Below are positions 51,910-59,485 of a stretch of DNA of 64,000 nt, in pieces. The position numbers and the translations under genes were made by a program. Below the pieces are notes generated by a model, which was not told the origin of the DNA, searched no databases, and was given only the letters and a program-made list of their open reading frames with translations. This DNA comes from Lachnospiraceae bacterium (lineage in GTDB: Bacteria > Bacillota > Clostridia > Lachnospirales > Lachnospiraceae), in NCBI GenBank assembly GCA_910574185.1, contig CAJSZQ010000004.1:1-64000 (forward strand). Direction: 5' to 3'. Within the stretch, counting starts at the first letter, position 1. Each line of letters opens with the position of its first letter.

Positions 51910-53241
51910 ATGGAGAATCAAAATGCTTATGCAAAGCCAGTTACACTGGGGAATATTTTAAAATTTGCGGTTCCGACGATTGCTATGACGGTATTTATGT
52001 CTTTTTACACCATGGTGGACGGTCTGTTTGTGTCTAATTTGATTAGTACGGACGCGTTGTCGGCAATCAATCTGACGGCGCCGGTGATTCAGTTTGTGAC
52101 GGCCATTTCTACTATGCTTGCCACCGGAGGAAGCGCAGTTATAATGAGGAAAATGGGAGAGCAGAAAGAGAAGGAGGCAAGGGAGGATTTTACTTTTCTG
52201 ATTCTGGTAAATATTGCGGTGGGGCTCGTGATGTGCGGAATCGGGTATCTGGTTATGGACGCTGTTTTTAATGGGATGAACCTGTCGGCGGGGGTTGCTT
52301 CGTATTGTACCGAATATCTGAGCCGATATCTGGTATTTACCGTTCCAATTCTGTTAATGAATAATTTTACCCTGTATATGATTGCCAGTGAGATGGCGAC
52401 TCTTTCGCTGATTTGTTCTGTAACGGGAGGCGTTTTGAATATGGCGCTGGATTATGTATTTATTGCCTTGTTCCACATGGGAATCGGCGGCGCAGCCATT
52501 GCAACAGGACTTGGATATTCGGTAACTGCAATGGTGGGGCTGTTTGTATTCAGCAAAAAAAGAAGCCTGCTGCATTTTACAAAGCCGGTTTGTCGGTTTA
52601 AGGTTCTTATGAATGCAGCCGTAAACGGGTGCTCTGAGATGGCTACAGCCCTTGTTACTGGAATTGTGACAATGATGTTCAACTGGACTATGCTGTATTA
52701 TGTGGGAGAAAATGGAGTCGCGGCTGTTACGATTATTATGTATGTACTAATGTTTGCAAGTTCGTTGTATACCGGTTATTCTTACGGAGTAGCGCCAATG
52801 ATTAGTTTTTACTATGGGGAGCAAAGTCAGAAGAAATTAAAGAAGCTGATTTCGGTTAGTTTCAGGGTGATTGCGTGTATTTCTATTTTGACGGCGGCAA
52901 TGTCGTTCGTTCTTACCAGGCCGTTGGTGTCTGTATTTGCAAGAACGGATAATCCAGTATATGAGCTGGCGGTGATTGGAAACAGGATTTGTACGGCAGC
53001 GCTTCTTTTCATTGGTTTTAATATCTTTGCGAGCGGGATGTTTACTGCTCTGTCAAACGGTATGGTTTCGGCGGCGCTTGCATTTTCCAGATCTTTTGTA
53101 TTTATGCTGATAGCGATGCTTGTATTGCCGCGGATTTTAGGGGTAAATGGTATCTGGCTGGCAACGCCGGCGGCGGAGCTTGCGGCTCTTGCCCTGTCGG
53201 CAGGGGCGTTCCTGAAATACCGAAAAAAGTATGGTTATTAA
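51910..53241 (+). CDS. MATE-family multidrug efflux transporter
   Basis: 443 residues, twelve predicted membrane helices, full length for MATE. It exports drugs or metabolites using a sodium or proton gradient. Typical features are the first helix pair (FAVPTIAMTVFMSFYTMVDG), LFVSNLISTDALSAINLTAP, and a symmetrical second half (YGVAPMISFYYGEQ). AAGGAG lies 12 bp before the ATG. Regulation by the divergent MerR protein is inferred from the promoter. Confidence 0.93.
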   Translation: MENQNAYAKPVTLGNILKFAVPTIAMTVFMSFYTMVDGLFVSNLISTDALSAINLTAPVIQFVTAISTMLATGGSAVIMRKMGEQKEKEAREDFTFLILVNIAVGLVMCGIGYLVMDAVFNGMNLSAGVASYCTEYLSRYLVFTVPILLMNNFTLYMIASEMATLSLICSVTGGVLNMALDYVFIALFHMGIGGAAIATGLGYSVTAMVGLFVFSKKRSLLHFTKPVCRFKVLMNAAVNGCSEMATALVTGIVTMMFNWTMLYYVGENGVAAVTIIMYVLMFASSLYTGYSYGVAPMISFYYGEQSQKKLKKLISVSFRVIACISILTAAMSFVLTRPLVSVFARTDNPVYELAVIGNRICTAALLFIGFNIFASGMFTALSNGMVSAALAFSRSFVFMLIAMLVLPRILGVNGIWLATPAAELAALALSAGAFLKYRKKYGY

Positions 53242-53373
53242 AGAGGCGATGGAAAAATAGACCGCCGTTTTCTATGCACGTACGTTCATGGTTTTTGGGA
53301 AATAGACAGCAGTCCGACAAAATATCAGGAAGAAAATCATAGTGGACAAAAAGGACGTCTTTCGTTAAAATAT

Positions 53374-53412
53374 ACCTTATCGGACGAAGTCCGCCTGCCC
53401 GGAAGGGGCATG
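53374..53412. repeat. Third twin-triloop hairpin unit
   Basis: ACCTTATCGGACGAAGTCCG followed by CCTGCCCGGAAGGGGCATG. It matches the 51684/51744 units, with the second hairpin changed to CCCGGAAGGGG. It abuts the 46-bp repeats directly. Confidence 0.75.
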
Positions 53413-53414
53413 AG

Positions 53415-53508
53415 GGTATACCTTCCAGGTACCCCTAATGGCCATACGGCCGTTTTATAAGGTATACCTTCCAGGTACCCCATTATGGCCATACGGCCGT
53501 TTCAAGGT
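53415..53508 (-). repeat. Two tandem 46-bp repeats (GGCC family, reverse orientation)
   Basis: Units start at 53415 and 53461: GGTATACCTTCCAGGTACCC, then AATGGCCATACGGCCGTTTT or a close variant. On the minus strand they match the units at 26883 and 62426. They lie immediately upstream of the response regulator gene. Confidence 0.8.
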
Positions 53509-53535
53509 ATTGGTAAGAGACAGAGAGGTAGGTTC

Positions 53536-54210
53536 ATGGCAAGGATTTTAATTGTAGAAGACGACGCGGGATTGAATAAAGGGATAACCCTGACGTTGGC
53601 GAAAGAAGGATATACGGTGGATTCTGCATGCTGTATCAAAGAAGCGGAAGAATTTATAAAAGAGAAGAAGTATGAGCTGACAATCTGTGATATTATGCTT
53701 CCTGACGGAAGCGGGCTGGAATTTGGCGCAAGAATGCGGAAAGAGAGCAATGGCTATCTGATTTATCTGACGGCGATGGATACGGAGGCAGATATGGTAA
53801 ATGGCTATGAAGCCGGAGCAGACGATTACCTGACGAAGCCTTTTTCATTGATGGTGCTGGTATCAAAGGTAGCGGCTCTGATGCGCAGAATGGACGAGCA
53901 TGCCGCGGAGCGGCTGTTTTCCGGCGATATTGTGGTATCGTTAAAGGACATGAGCGTTATGAAAAACGGCGAGAGCATTTTTCTGAGTAAGAAAGAACTA
54001 CAACTTTTGATTTACTTAATGGAACATGCAGGGCGTATTGTGACTAAGGAAAATATCGCAGAGCATATCTGGGAGAACGACGGGCAATTTCTAGATGGTA
54101 ATACGGTTCCGGTTAATATCAGTCGGCTGAAAAATAAATTAGGAACAGAAGCCATTGGCAATGTAAGAGGGTTAGGATATCTATGGACGGAAAAAGTAGA
54201 CAGGAGATAA
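53536..54210 (+). CDS. Response regulator, OmpR/PhoB family
   Basis: 224 residues from ATG 53536 (GAGAGGTAGG upstream); a frame back to 53485 runs through repeat DNA and is rejected. The receiver domain has the phospho-acceptor Asp near residue 52 (CDIMLPDGSG), YLTAMDTE (Thr) and DDYLTKPF (Lys). The C-terminal winged helix has LSKKELQLLIYLMEH and NTVPVNISRLKNKLG. The kinase gene overlaps its end by 28 bp. Likely targets are the facing ABC exporter genes. Confidence 0.94.
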   Translation: MARILIVEDDAGLNKGITLTLAKEGYTVDSACCIKEAEEFIKEKKYELTICDIMLPDGSGLEFGARMRKESNGYLIYLTAMDTEADMVNGYEAGADDYLTKPFSLMVLVSKVAALMRRMDEHAAERLFSGDIVVSLKDMSVMKNGESIFLSKKELQLLIYLMEHAGRIVTKENIAEHIWENDGQFLDGNTVPVNISRLKNKLGTEAIGNVRGLGYLWTEKVDRR

Positions 54211-55478
54211 GGAAATATGTATTGGTATTTCTTGCGCTTTGGCTGTGTGTGTCAGCGGCATTCTACCGCTATGCAGATTACGTGGAATCTAAAAGGCGTA
54301 GTCAGATTGCAGAATTTGTTGTACAGTATCCGAAAATGGAAGAAGAGTTTATCCGTATTATGGAAAAAGGCGCGTCGAGCGACAGTGGAGTACACCAGAG
54401 GGATTCGGAGGAATCGAATGAGAGAATTAAGGAAATCCTGAACCGACTGGAGGAAAAATACGGATATGAATATGTGAAATGCATCAAAGAAAGTCAAGTA
54501 TGGAATCTATATAAAATCTGTATTCTGTGTATTGGAAGTTTTTTGCTGATTCTGTGGCTGATATCTGGGAGAAAAGGGATAAAGACAAAATCTTATTATG
54601 AAAGACTGGAGAAACTAAACAAGATTCTGGAAGAATTTAGCAGAGGAAATGAAAAAGCGGCAGAAATAGAAGGGAAAGACTTTGGGATACAAAACGGCGG
54701 GGGAGCTGCCGTCAATACAAAAGAGGCAGAAATTTGGATAAAAATGGAAGAAGCTCTATTGGAACTTGGCATGTATCTGGAAGATAGAAAAGATAAATAT
54801 GAGAGAGAAGAAGAGGCGACAAAAGAACTGATTACCAATATATCGCATCAGCTTAAAACGCCTCTGGCGTCCCTTCGCATGAGCCATGAGCTGGTTGCCG
54901 GCAATTATCTAAACGAAGGAGAAAAGAAGGAATTTTTAATGCAGGAGGAAAAGGAGATTGCAAAGCTTCATAAGCTTTTAAACGAGATGATAAAACTGTC
55001 CAGGCTTGAAAAACATGTGATACAGATTCAGCCGGAAAGGAAGTCTTTGCGGGACACCATTTCTGATGCGGTATCCACGATTTATCCAAAAGCATTGACG
55101 AAATCTATGGTTGTCCAGTTAGTAATGGAAGAGGATGTTATCATCTTTCATGATGCGCACTGGACCGCAGAAGCTCTGGCTAATATAATGGATAATGCAG
55201 TCAAATATGCTCCGGCAGAAACTAGAATTGTAATACAAATCCAAAAGCTTACCCGGTTTGTTCTTATAGAAATTATAGATGAAGGTCCTGGAATCTCCGA
55301 TAGAGAGAAACATAAAATCTACCAGAGATTCTACCGCGGAGCCCAGTCCGGCAAAACAGAAGGCGCGGGAGTGGGCCTCTATCTTGCCAGACAAATCTTA
55401 GAAGAACAAAAGGGAAGCATTCTGGTAAAAAATCATTATCCCCATGGCAGTAATTTCCAAGTCTTGCTCCCCCTTTGA
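54183..55478 (+). CDS. Sensor histidine kinase
   Basis: 431 residues. Two membrane helices (about 10-30 and 112-132) flank an extracytoplasmic region of about 80 residues (DSEESNERIKEILNRLEEKY). A linker leads to the HisKA box NISHQLKTPLASLR with the phospho-His near residue 222, then the N box NIMDNAVKYAP and G boxes (DEGPGIS, GAGVGLYLAR). The start overlaps the regulator gene. The signal is unknown; the context with an ABC exporter suggests a peptide or envelope stress. Confidence 0.93.
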   Translation: MDGKSRQEIRKYVLVFLALWLCVSAAFYRYADYVESKRRSQIAEFVVQYPKMEEEFIRIMEKGASSDSGVHQRDSEESNERIKEILNRLEEKYGYEYVKCIKESQVWNLYKICILCIGSFLLILWLISGRKGIKTKSYYERLEKLNKILEEFSRGNEKAAEIEGKDFGIQNGGGAAVNTKEAEIWIKMEEALLELGMYLEDRKDKYEREEEATKELITNISHQLKTPLASLRMSHELVAGNYLNEGEKKEFLMQEEKEIAKLHKLLNEMIKLSRLEKHVIQIQPERKSLRDTISDAVSTIYPKALTKSMVVQLVMEEDVIIFHDAHWTAEALANIMDNAVKYAPAETRIVIQIQKLTRFVLIEIIDEGPGISDREKHKIYQRFYRGAQSGKTEGAGVGLYLARQILEEQKGSILVKNHYPHGSNFQVLLPL

Positions 55479-55485
55479 AAGTGAT

Positions 55486-57954
55486 TCATTCACTAAAACG
55501 TATCCGCTCAATGAGAGATTCCTTCTTAACTGAACGCCCAAGCAGCGCCGTTAACAATAGCTGTACGAAAGTCAGCACTGTAATTACTATCAGGACTGCG
55601 CCGAACGGGAAATGGTATACGGCTACGCTGAGAAAACCATCCTTTTTGGCCCATAAGAATGCCGCATATCCTAGAATACTTCCCGCTCCAACGGATAGGA
55701 AAAGGGTACTGATTGTGTAAAACATTCCTTCCAGGCGGAGCATTTTCGATAACTGAGAGCCGGTCATTCCCATGGCCTGCATCATACCAAGTTCTTTTTT
55801 TCGGAGGTGAATGCTATTCACCATGGTATTAATCAGATTCATGACGCAAATCATACTGAGTATAGCCAGGAATGCAGTGCATGCACTGCGCATTATTGTC
55901 ATGAATGTACGTAATACTTCATACTCATCTTTCCATGTAGTCATACTCAGAAGTTCCCGATCTCCCATCAGCTCTTTCAAATTATTTTCCAGTGTTTTAT
56001 CATAATTTTGGTCTGCGAATACATGAAAATACCCGGTACAGTCTTCAGGGAGCAGACTGTCTGCCGCTTCTTTGGCCGTCAGCAGGAAATTATGTTTAAC
56101 CATTCCATAGGGATAATTGCCGATGGCTATGATTTCTAAGCTTCGGGTGACGGTATGATTACCGTCGGAAGTCTGGATTTCAAGTGTATCGCCTACTTGT
56201 AATTCAGGCAGCCATCTTCGTATTGTTTCATTTAAAATGATTTTATCGCCGCTTAACAGATCTTCCCAGGAAGCGTCGCCTTCGAGAATCCCTTTTTTCA
56301 ATTCCGGAAAACAGCTTTCCGGAAGTCCCAGCAGACCGGAGACGCCAATTTCTTCTGAGCCTTCAAGATCCGTTTCTATATGCAGCCATGTAAAATCAAC
56401 CACCTTTTCTACGCCGTCCAGATGTTCAATCTGCTGTTTCAGATTATCCGTCAAAGGATTCTTCTGAATCAGGTTGTTCCATTCCCGTTCTGGATGTTCT
56501 CTGTTTCCGCTTTCAGTATTTAATTCTAATACATAATGACCGTAAATGTTATTATCCGCGCCGTTTTTCGGGTTTGCGCAGGATAGTATAGTGGCAACGG
56601 TGACGACCAGTATGCCGGTAATACTCATGGAGAGTATGGTAAAAGAGCTTCGTTTCTTATTTCCCATCAGGCTTGTTTTGGCAAGGCGGCTGATGGTAAG
56701 GTCTGTATATCCTTTTCGCAATGTCTGTTTTACCGGAGTTCCTTGATAGCGCATGGCCTCTATAGGAGAAATGCGCTGCGCCTTGCGCATAGGAACAAAC
56801 AGGGACAGATACACAGTGATAAATGCTGCCGCGGCTGCAAAGAGATAAAACTCCCATCTATAAAGGCTGATTTCATGACTGTCAATAATATTCTGATAAA
56901 TCTGGTTCGTAGAAGAATCCAATACCTGGCTAATGGTTTTGGAAAAAGCGGTAAGGATAGGCCGCATCAGCAGAGTGGATAGGACGAGCCCGGCAGGAAC
57001 GGCCAGACAGGCAGTACACAGGCCTTCCCGCAGTACAATCTGTCGGATTTGCCGTTTCGTAGCGCCGATGGCCTTCAGTTTACCAAACTCCTGTACCCGC
57101 TGCGCCATGGAAACATAATAAATACTGTAAATTGTTATAATTCCCGCCGCTGTTACAACCAGTAATATGATGGCAATTGCAGTAAAGAAAGCCGGGTCTG
57201 TATGATTAGCCATAAGATAGTCTTCATTGATATTCATGCCTGTTTCCGGGATGTTGAAGCTCTCTCTGATGGCAGAAATTTTTGCTTCTATCTCGTCGGT
57301 TGTCTGTCCGTCGGCGTCTGCGACGCGGAATAAGAACCGATAGCGGATATCCTCTTTTGGGGTTTCATTTCTTAAATATTCTTCGGAAACCAGCGCCATG
57401 AAGGTATGGCTTTTCAGAGAGGCTTCATTGTCCGGCAGGAATCCGCAGATAGTAAATTCTTCATCAGCGGCGAAATCCATACCGTCTGAAAGGTATTTCT
57501 GAAAAGGCAGAGTGACTGTATCGCCAATATCGGCAGAGACGCCGAATTCCTTCAGCATACCCTCTGATACCACAAGTTCGTCTTCCTTTTGAGGAAATCT
57601 TCCTTCTGAGAGTTCTACTTTGTATAGTTTTTGTGCAGCGGAGTCCATGTAACATGTGGTGATATTGGCGTTTTCATGATAAAAGAAGCCGACATCGCTT
57701 CTGAGACCGCCGGTTTCGATATCGTGATGGGCCATAAGACCTGCGGCCGTAGTTTCATCTACGGCTCGGAACAAGGCATGCCAGGTAGGATAAGTCTGGT
57801 TGACCAGGGTAAATTCCGTATCCATGAAGGCAAATCCGATGGAAGGAACGAGAAAGAGAAGCACCGAAGTCAAAAAAATTGCAATTCCGGTCAGGATATT
57901 CTTACTCTTGTGATACTTCATATTAGCAATTGCCGTTCTTGTAACCATTTTCAT
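55486..57954 (-). CDS. ABC transporter permease, FtsX/MacB-like (BceB type)
   Basis: 822 residues. An N-terminal membrane helix (about 20-45), a large extracytoplasmic domain (about 50-255), three helices with the FtsX signature (MAQRVQEFGKLKAIGATKRQ), a second extracytoplasmic domain and a C-terminal FtsX set (LRKKELGMMQAMGMTGSQLS). Such permeases export or expel peptides and lipids rather than small solutes. Its start overlaps the ATPase stop by 4 bp. It is convergent with the kinase gene, with 7 bp between the stops. Confidence 0.92.
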   Translation of the reverse strand: MKMVTRTAIANMKYHKSKNILTGIAIFLTSVLLFLVPSIGFAFMDTEFTLVNQTYPTWHALFRAVDETTAAGLMAHHDIETGGLRSDVGFFYHENANITTCYMDSAAQKLYKVELSEGRFPQKEDELVVSEGMLKEFGVSADIGDTVTLPFQKYLSDGMDFAADEEFTICGFLPDNEASLKSHTFMALVSEEYLRNETPKEDIRYRFLFRVADADGQTTDEIEAKISAIRESFNIPETGMNINEDYLMANHTDPAFFTAIAIILLVVTAAGIITIYSIYYVSMAQRVQEFGKLKAIGATKRQIRQIVLREGLCTACLAVPAGLVLSTLLMRPILTAFSKTISQVLDSSTNQIYQNIIDSHEISLYRWEFYLFAAAAAFITVYLSLFVPMRKAQRISPIEAMRYQGTPVKQTLRKGYTDLTISRLAKTSLMGNKKRSSFTILSMSITGILVVTVATILSCANPKNGADNNIYGHYVLELNTESGNREHPEREWNNLIQKNPLTDNLKQQIEHLDGVEKVVDFTWLHIETDLEGSEEIGVSGLLGLPESCFPELKKGILEGDASWEDLLSGDKIILNETIRRWLPELQVGDTLEIQTSDGNHTVTRSLEIIAIGNYPYGMVKHNFLLTAKEAADSLLPEDCTGYFHVFADQNYDKTLENNLKELMGDRELLSMTTWKDEYEVLRTFMTIMRSACTAFLAILSMICVMNLINTMVNSIHLRKKELGMMQAMGMTGSQLSKMLRLEGMFYTISTLFLSVGAGSILGYAAFLWAKKDGFLSVAVYHFPFGAVLIVITVLTFVQLLLTALLGRSVKKESLIERIRFSE

Positions 57955-58625
57955 GACTGATTCACCACCTTGCCGTCTTCAATCACGATTATGCAGTCCG
58001 CCATCTGGGCGATTCCCTCATCATGGGTAATCATTACCAGAGTCTGGCCATAATCAGCGACACATTTTTTCATGAGATTTACCACTTCCAGTTCCGATTG
58101 AGAATCAAGATTGCCAGTCGGCTCGTCTGCGCAGATAATCGCAGGATTTGCCGCGACAGCCCTGGCAATGGCGACCCGCTGTTTTTGCCCTCCGGACAAA
58201 GTGGCCGGCATAGCGCTTCTCTTATCCTGAAGTCCTAGTTGAACAAGCAGCTCTTCGATTTCTGATTCCCGAACTTTTTTGCCGTCCAGACCAAGAGGTA
58301 AAACGATATTCTCCCATACATTTAATGATGGAATCAAATTAAAATCCTGAAAGACAAATCCGATTTTTTTCCTGCGGAACTGCGCAAGGCGGTCCTCGTT
58401 TAACGCGAAAATATCCGTTTTTCCGATATATACTTTACCGGAATCCGGTCTGTCAAGTCCTCCAATCATGTGAAGAAGCGTAGATTTGCCAGAACCGGAG
58501 CGGCCCACGATTGCAGTGAATTTTGCATTTTCTATACTCAGGCTGGTGTGGTCGACTGCTTTCACCAGATTTTCGCCTGAACCATAGTATTTTACTAAAT
58601 CCTGTACCTTTACTGTGATGCTCAT
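57951..58625 (-). CDS. ABC transporter ATP-binding protein (MacB/LolD type)
   Basis: 224 residues with Walker [10 protein letters not shown] near residue 39, Q-loop (FVFQDFNL), signature TLSGGQKQR, Walker [13 protein letters not shown] and H-loop (MITHDEG). The LolD/MacB-type Q-loop pairs with FtsX-like permeases, as here. AGGAGG precedes the ATG. It is the first gene of the two-gene exporter operon, downstream of likely response-regulator boxes. Confidence 0.95.
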   Translation of the reverse strand: MSITVKVQDLVKYYGSGENLVKAVDHTSLSIENAKFTAIVGRSGSGKSTLLHMIGGLDRPDSGKVYIGKTDIFALNEDRLAQFRRKKIGFVFQDFNLIPSLNVWENIVLPLGLDGKKVRESEIEELLVQLGLQDKRSAMPATLSGGQKQRVAIARAVAANPAIICADEPTGNLDSQSELEVVNLMKKCVADYGQTLVMITHDEGIAQMADCIIVIEDGKVVNQS

Positions 58626-58692
58626 ATGTCACATCCTCCTCATTCTAAATTTGCCAAATACACGATATTGTATTCTTTGTATTTGTATGCAT

Positions 58693-58728
58693 AGTATAAT
58701 CGCTCAGAATTACAGAAGCCTTACAGAA
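58693..58728 (-). promoter_or_regulatory. Response-regulator-type promoter of the ABC operon
   Basis: On the minus strand TTCTGTAA occurs twice (58728-58721 and 58717-58710) at exactly 11-bp period, overlapping the -35 position of a promoter whose -10 is TATACT (58698-58693). The -35 sequence is poor. Direct repeats at one-turn spacing over a weak -35 are typical of OmpR-family activation. Confidence 0.6.
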
Positions 58729-58739
58729 AGTATAACAGT

Positions 58740-59032
58740 TTTGTAAGATTACTGAATCCTAAAAAGGCTTGATTTTGGGAATTGTTAATTGTCATTTAAA
58801 AGAGCATTAACTTATTGCTTCTACATTGAAAATAATAATATGTGTAAGCTATTTAACTGTAAATGGAGAAATAGTAATCGGAGAGTATTTATAATGAAAT
58901 AAGTAATTTTAAAGAACGTATTAAGTTTTGTTACCGTTTTCTGGAAGAGTATAGGATGTGTGGTTATAACGGTCTGCTATGCTGCGAATAATAACGAAAA
59001 ATGAATTGTAAGGCGGTACTGATAAAAAACTA
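58740..59032. other. AT-rich intergenic stretch without supported feature
   Basis: About 290 bp between the ABC promoter and the csoR promoter. I find no coding frame with a ribosome site, no clear repeat and no known RNA. Confidence 0.5.
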
Positions 59033-59083
59033 TTGACAAATACCCACTGTGGGTATATAGTGTTTACATACCCATGTAGGGTA
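59033..59083 (+). promoter_or_regulatory. csoR-copA promoter with two CsoR boxes
   Basis: TTGACA (59033-59038), 17-bp spacer, TATAGT (59056-59061). The spacer is filled by the palindrome ATACCCACTGTGGGTAT (59040-59056). A second box, TACCCATGTAGGGTA (59069-59083), covers the start region. TACCC-N5-GGGTA is the known CsoR operator pattern; Cu(I) binding releases the repressor. Confidence 0.87.
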
Positions 59084-59163
59084 TTGTGTGGGACGCTGTA
59101 GAAAACAGGACGACGAAGCGTAAATGTGTCAGCACGCTAGATTTATAAAGGGAGATTTTAGAT

Positions 59164-59469
59164 ATGAATGAAGAAAAGATTTGCTGCCATGAAAAAAAGA
59201 CAGAACGCTCAGATGAGCAGAGGAAGCGGTTATTGAACCGTCTTCGCAGAATTGAAGGACAGGTGAGAGGGCTTCAGACTATGATTGAGAATGATGTTTA
59301 TTGTAACGATATTCTGATTCAGTCCTCGGCGGTGAACGCAGCGATGAATGCTTTCAATAAAGAGTTATTGACGAATCACATTCACACCTGTGTGGTGCGG
59401 GATATCAGGGAGGGTAAGGACGAGGTAGTTGACGAGCTGACAGCTATTATGCAGAAGCTTATGAAATAG
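59164..59469 (+). CDS. csoR: Copper-sensing transcriptional repressor CsoR
   Basis: 101 residues, an all-helical tetrameric repressor. RLRRIEGQVRGLQTMIEND begins the DNA-binding/dimer helix. The Cu(I) ligands are the Cys in VYCNDIL and the His and Cys in NHIHTCVV (C-H-C). An extra N-terminal CCH cluster (EEKICCHEKK) may also bind metal. GGGAG lies upstream of the ATG. It is 16 bp before copA and represses the shared promoter. Confidence 0.95.
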   Translation: MNEEKICCHEKKTERSDEQRKRLLNRLRRIEGQVRGLQTMIENDVYCNDILIQSSAVNAAMNAFNKELLTNHIHTCVVRDIREGKDEVVDELTAIMQKLMK

Positions 59470-59485
59470 TAGAAGGAGATTGTGT

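Noticed and set aside
53485-53535. N-terminal extension of the response regulator
   Set aside because: The extension is translated from 46-bp repeat DNA; the ATG at 53536 has the ribosome site and matches the family start.
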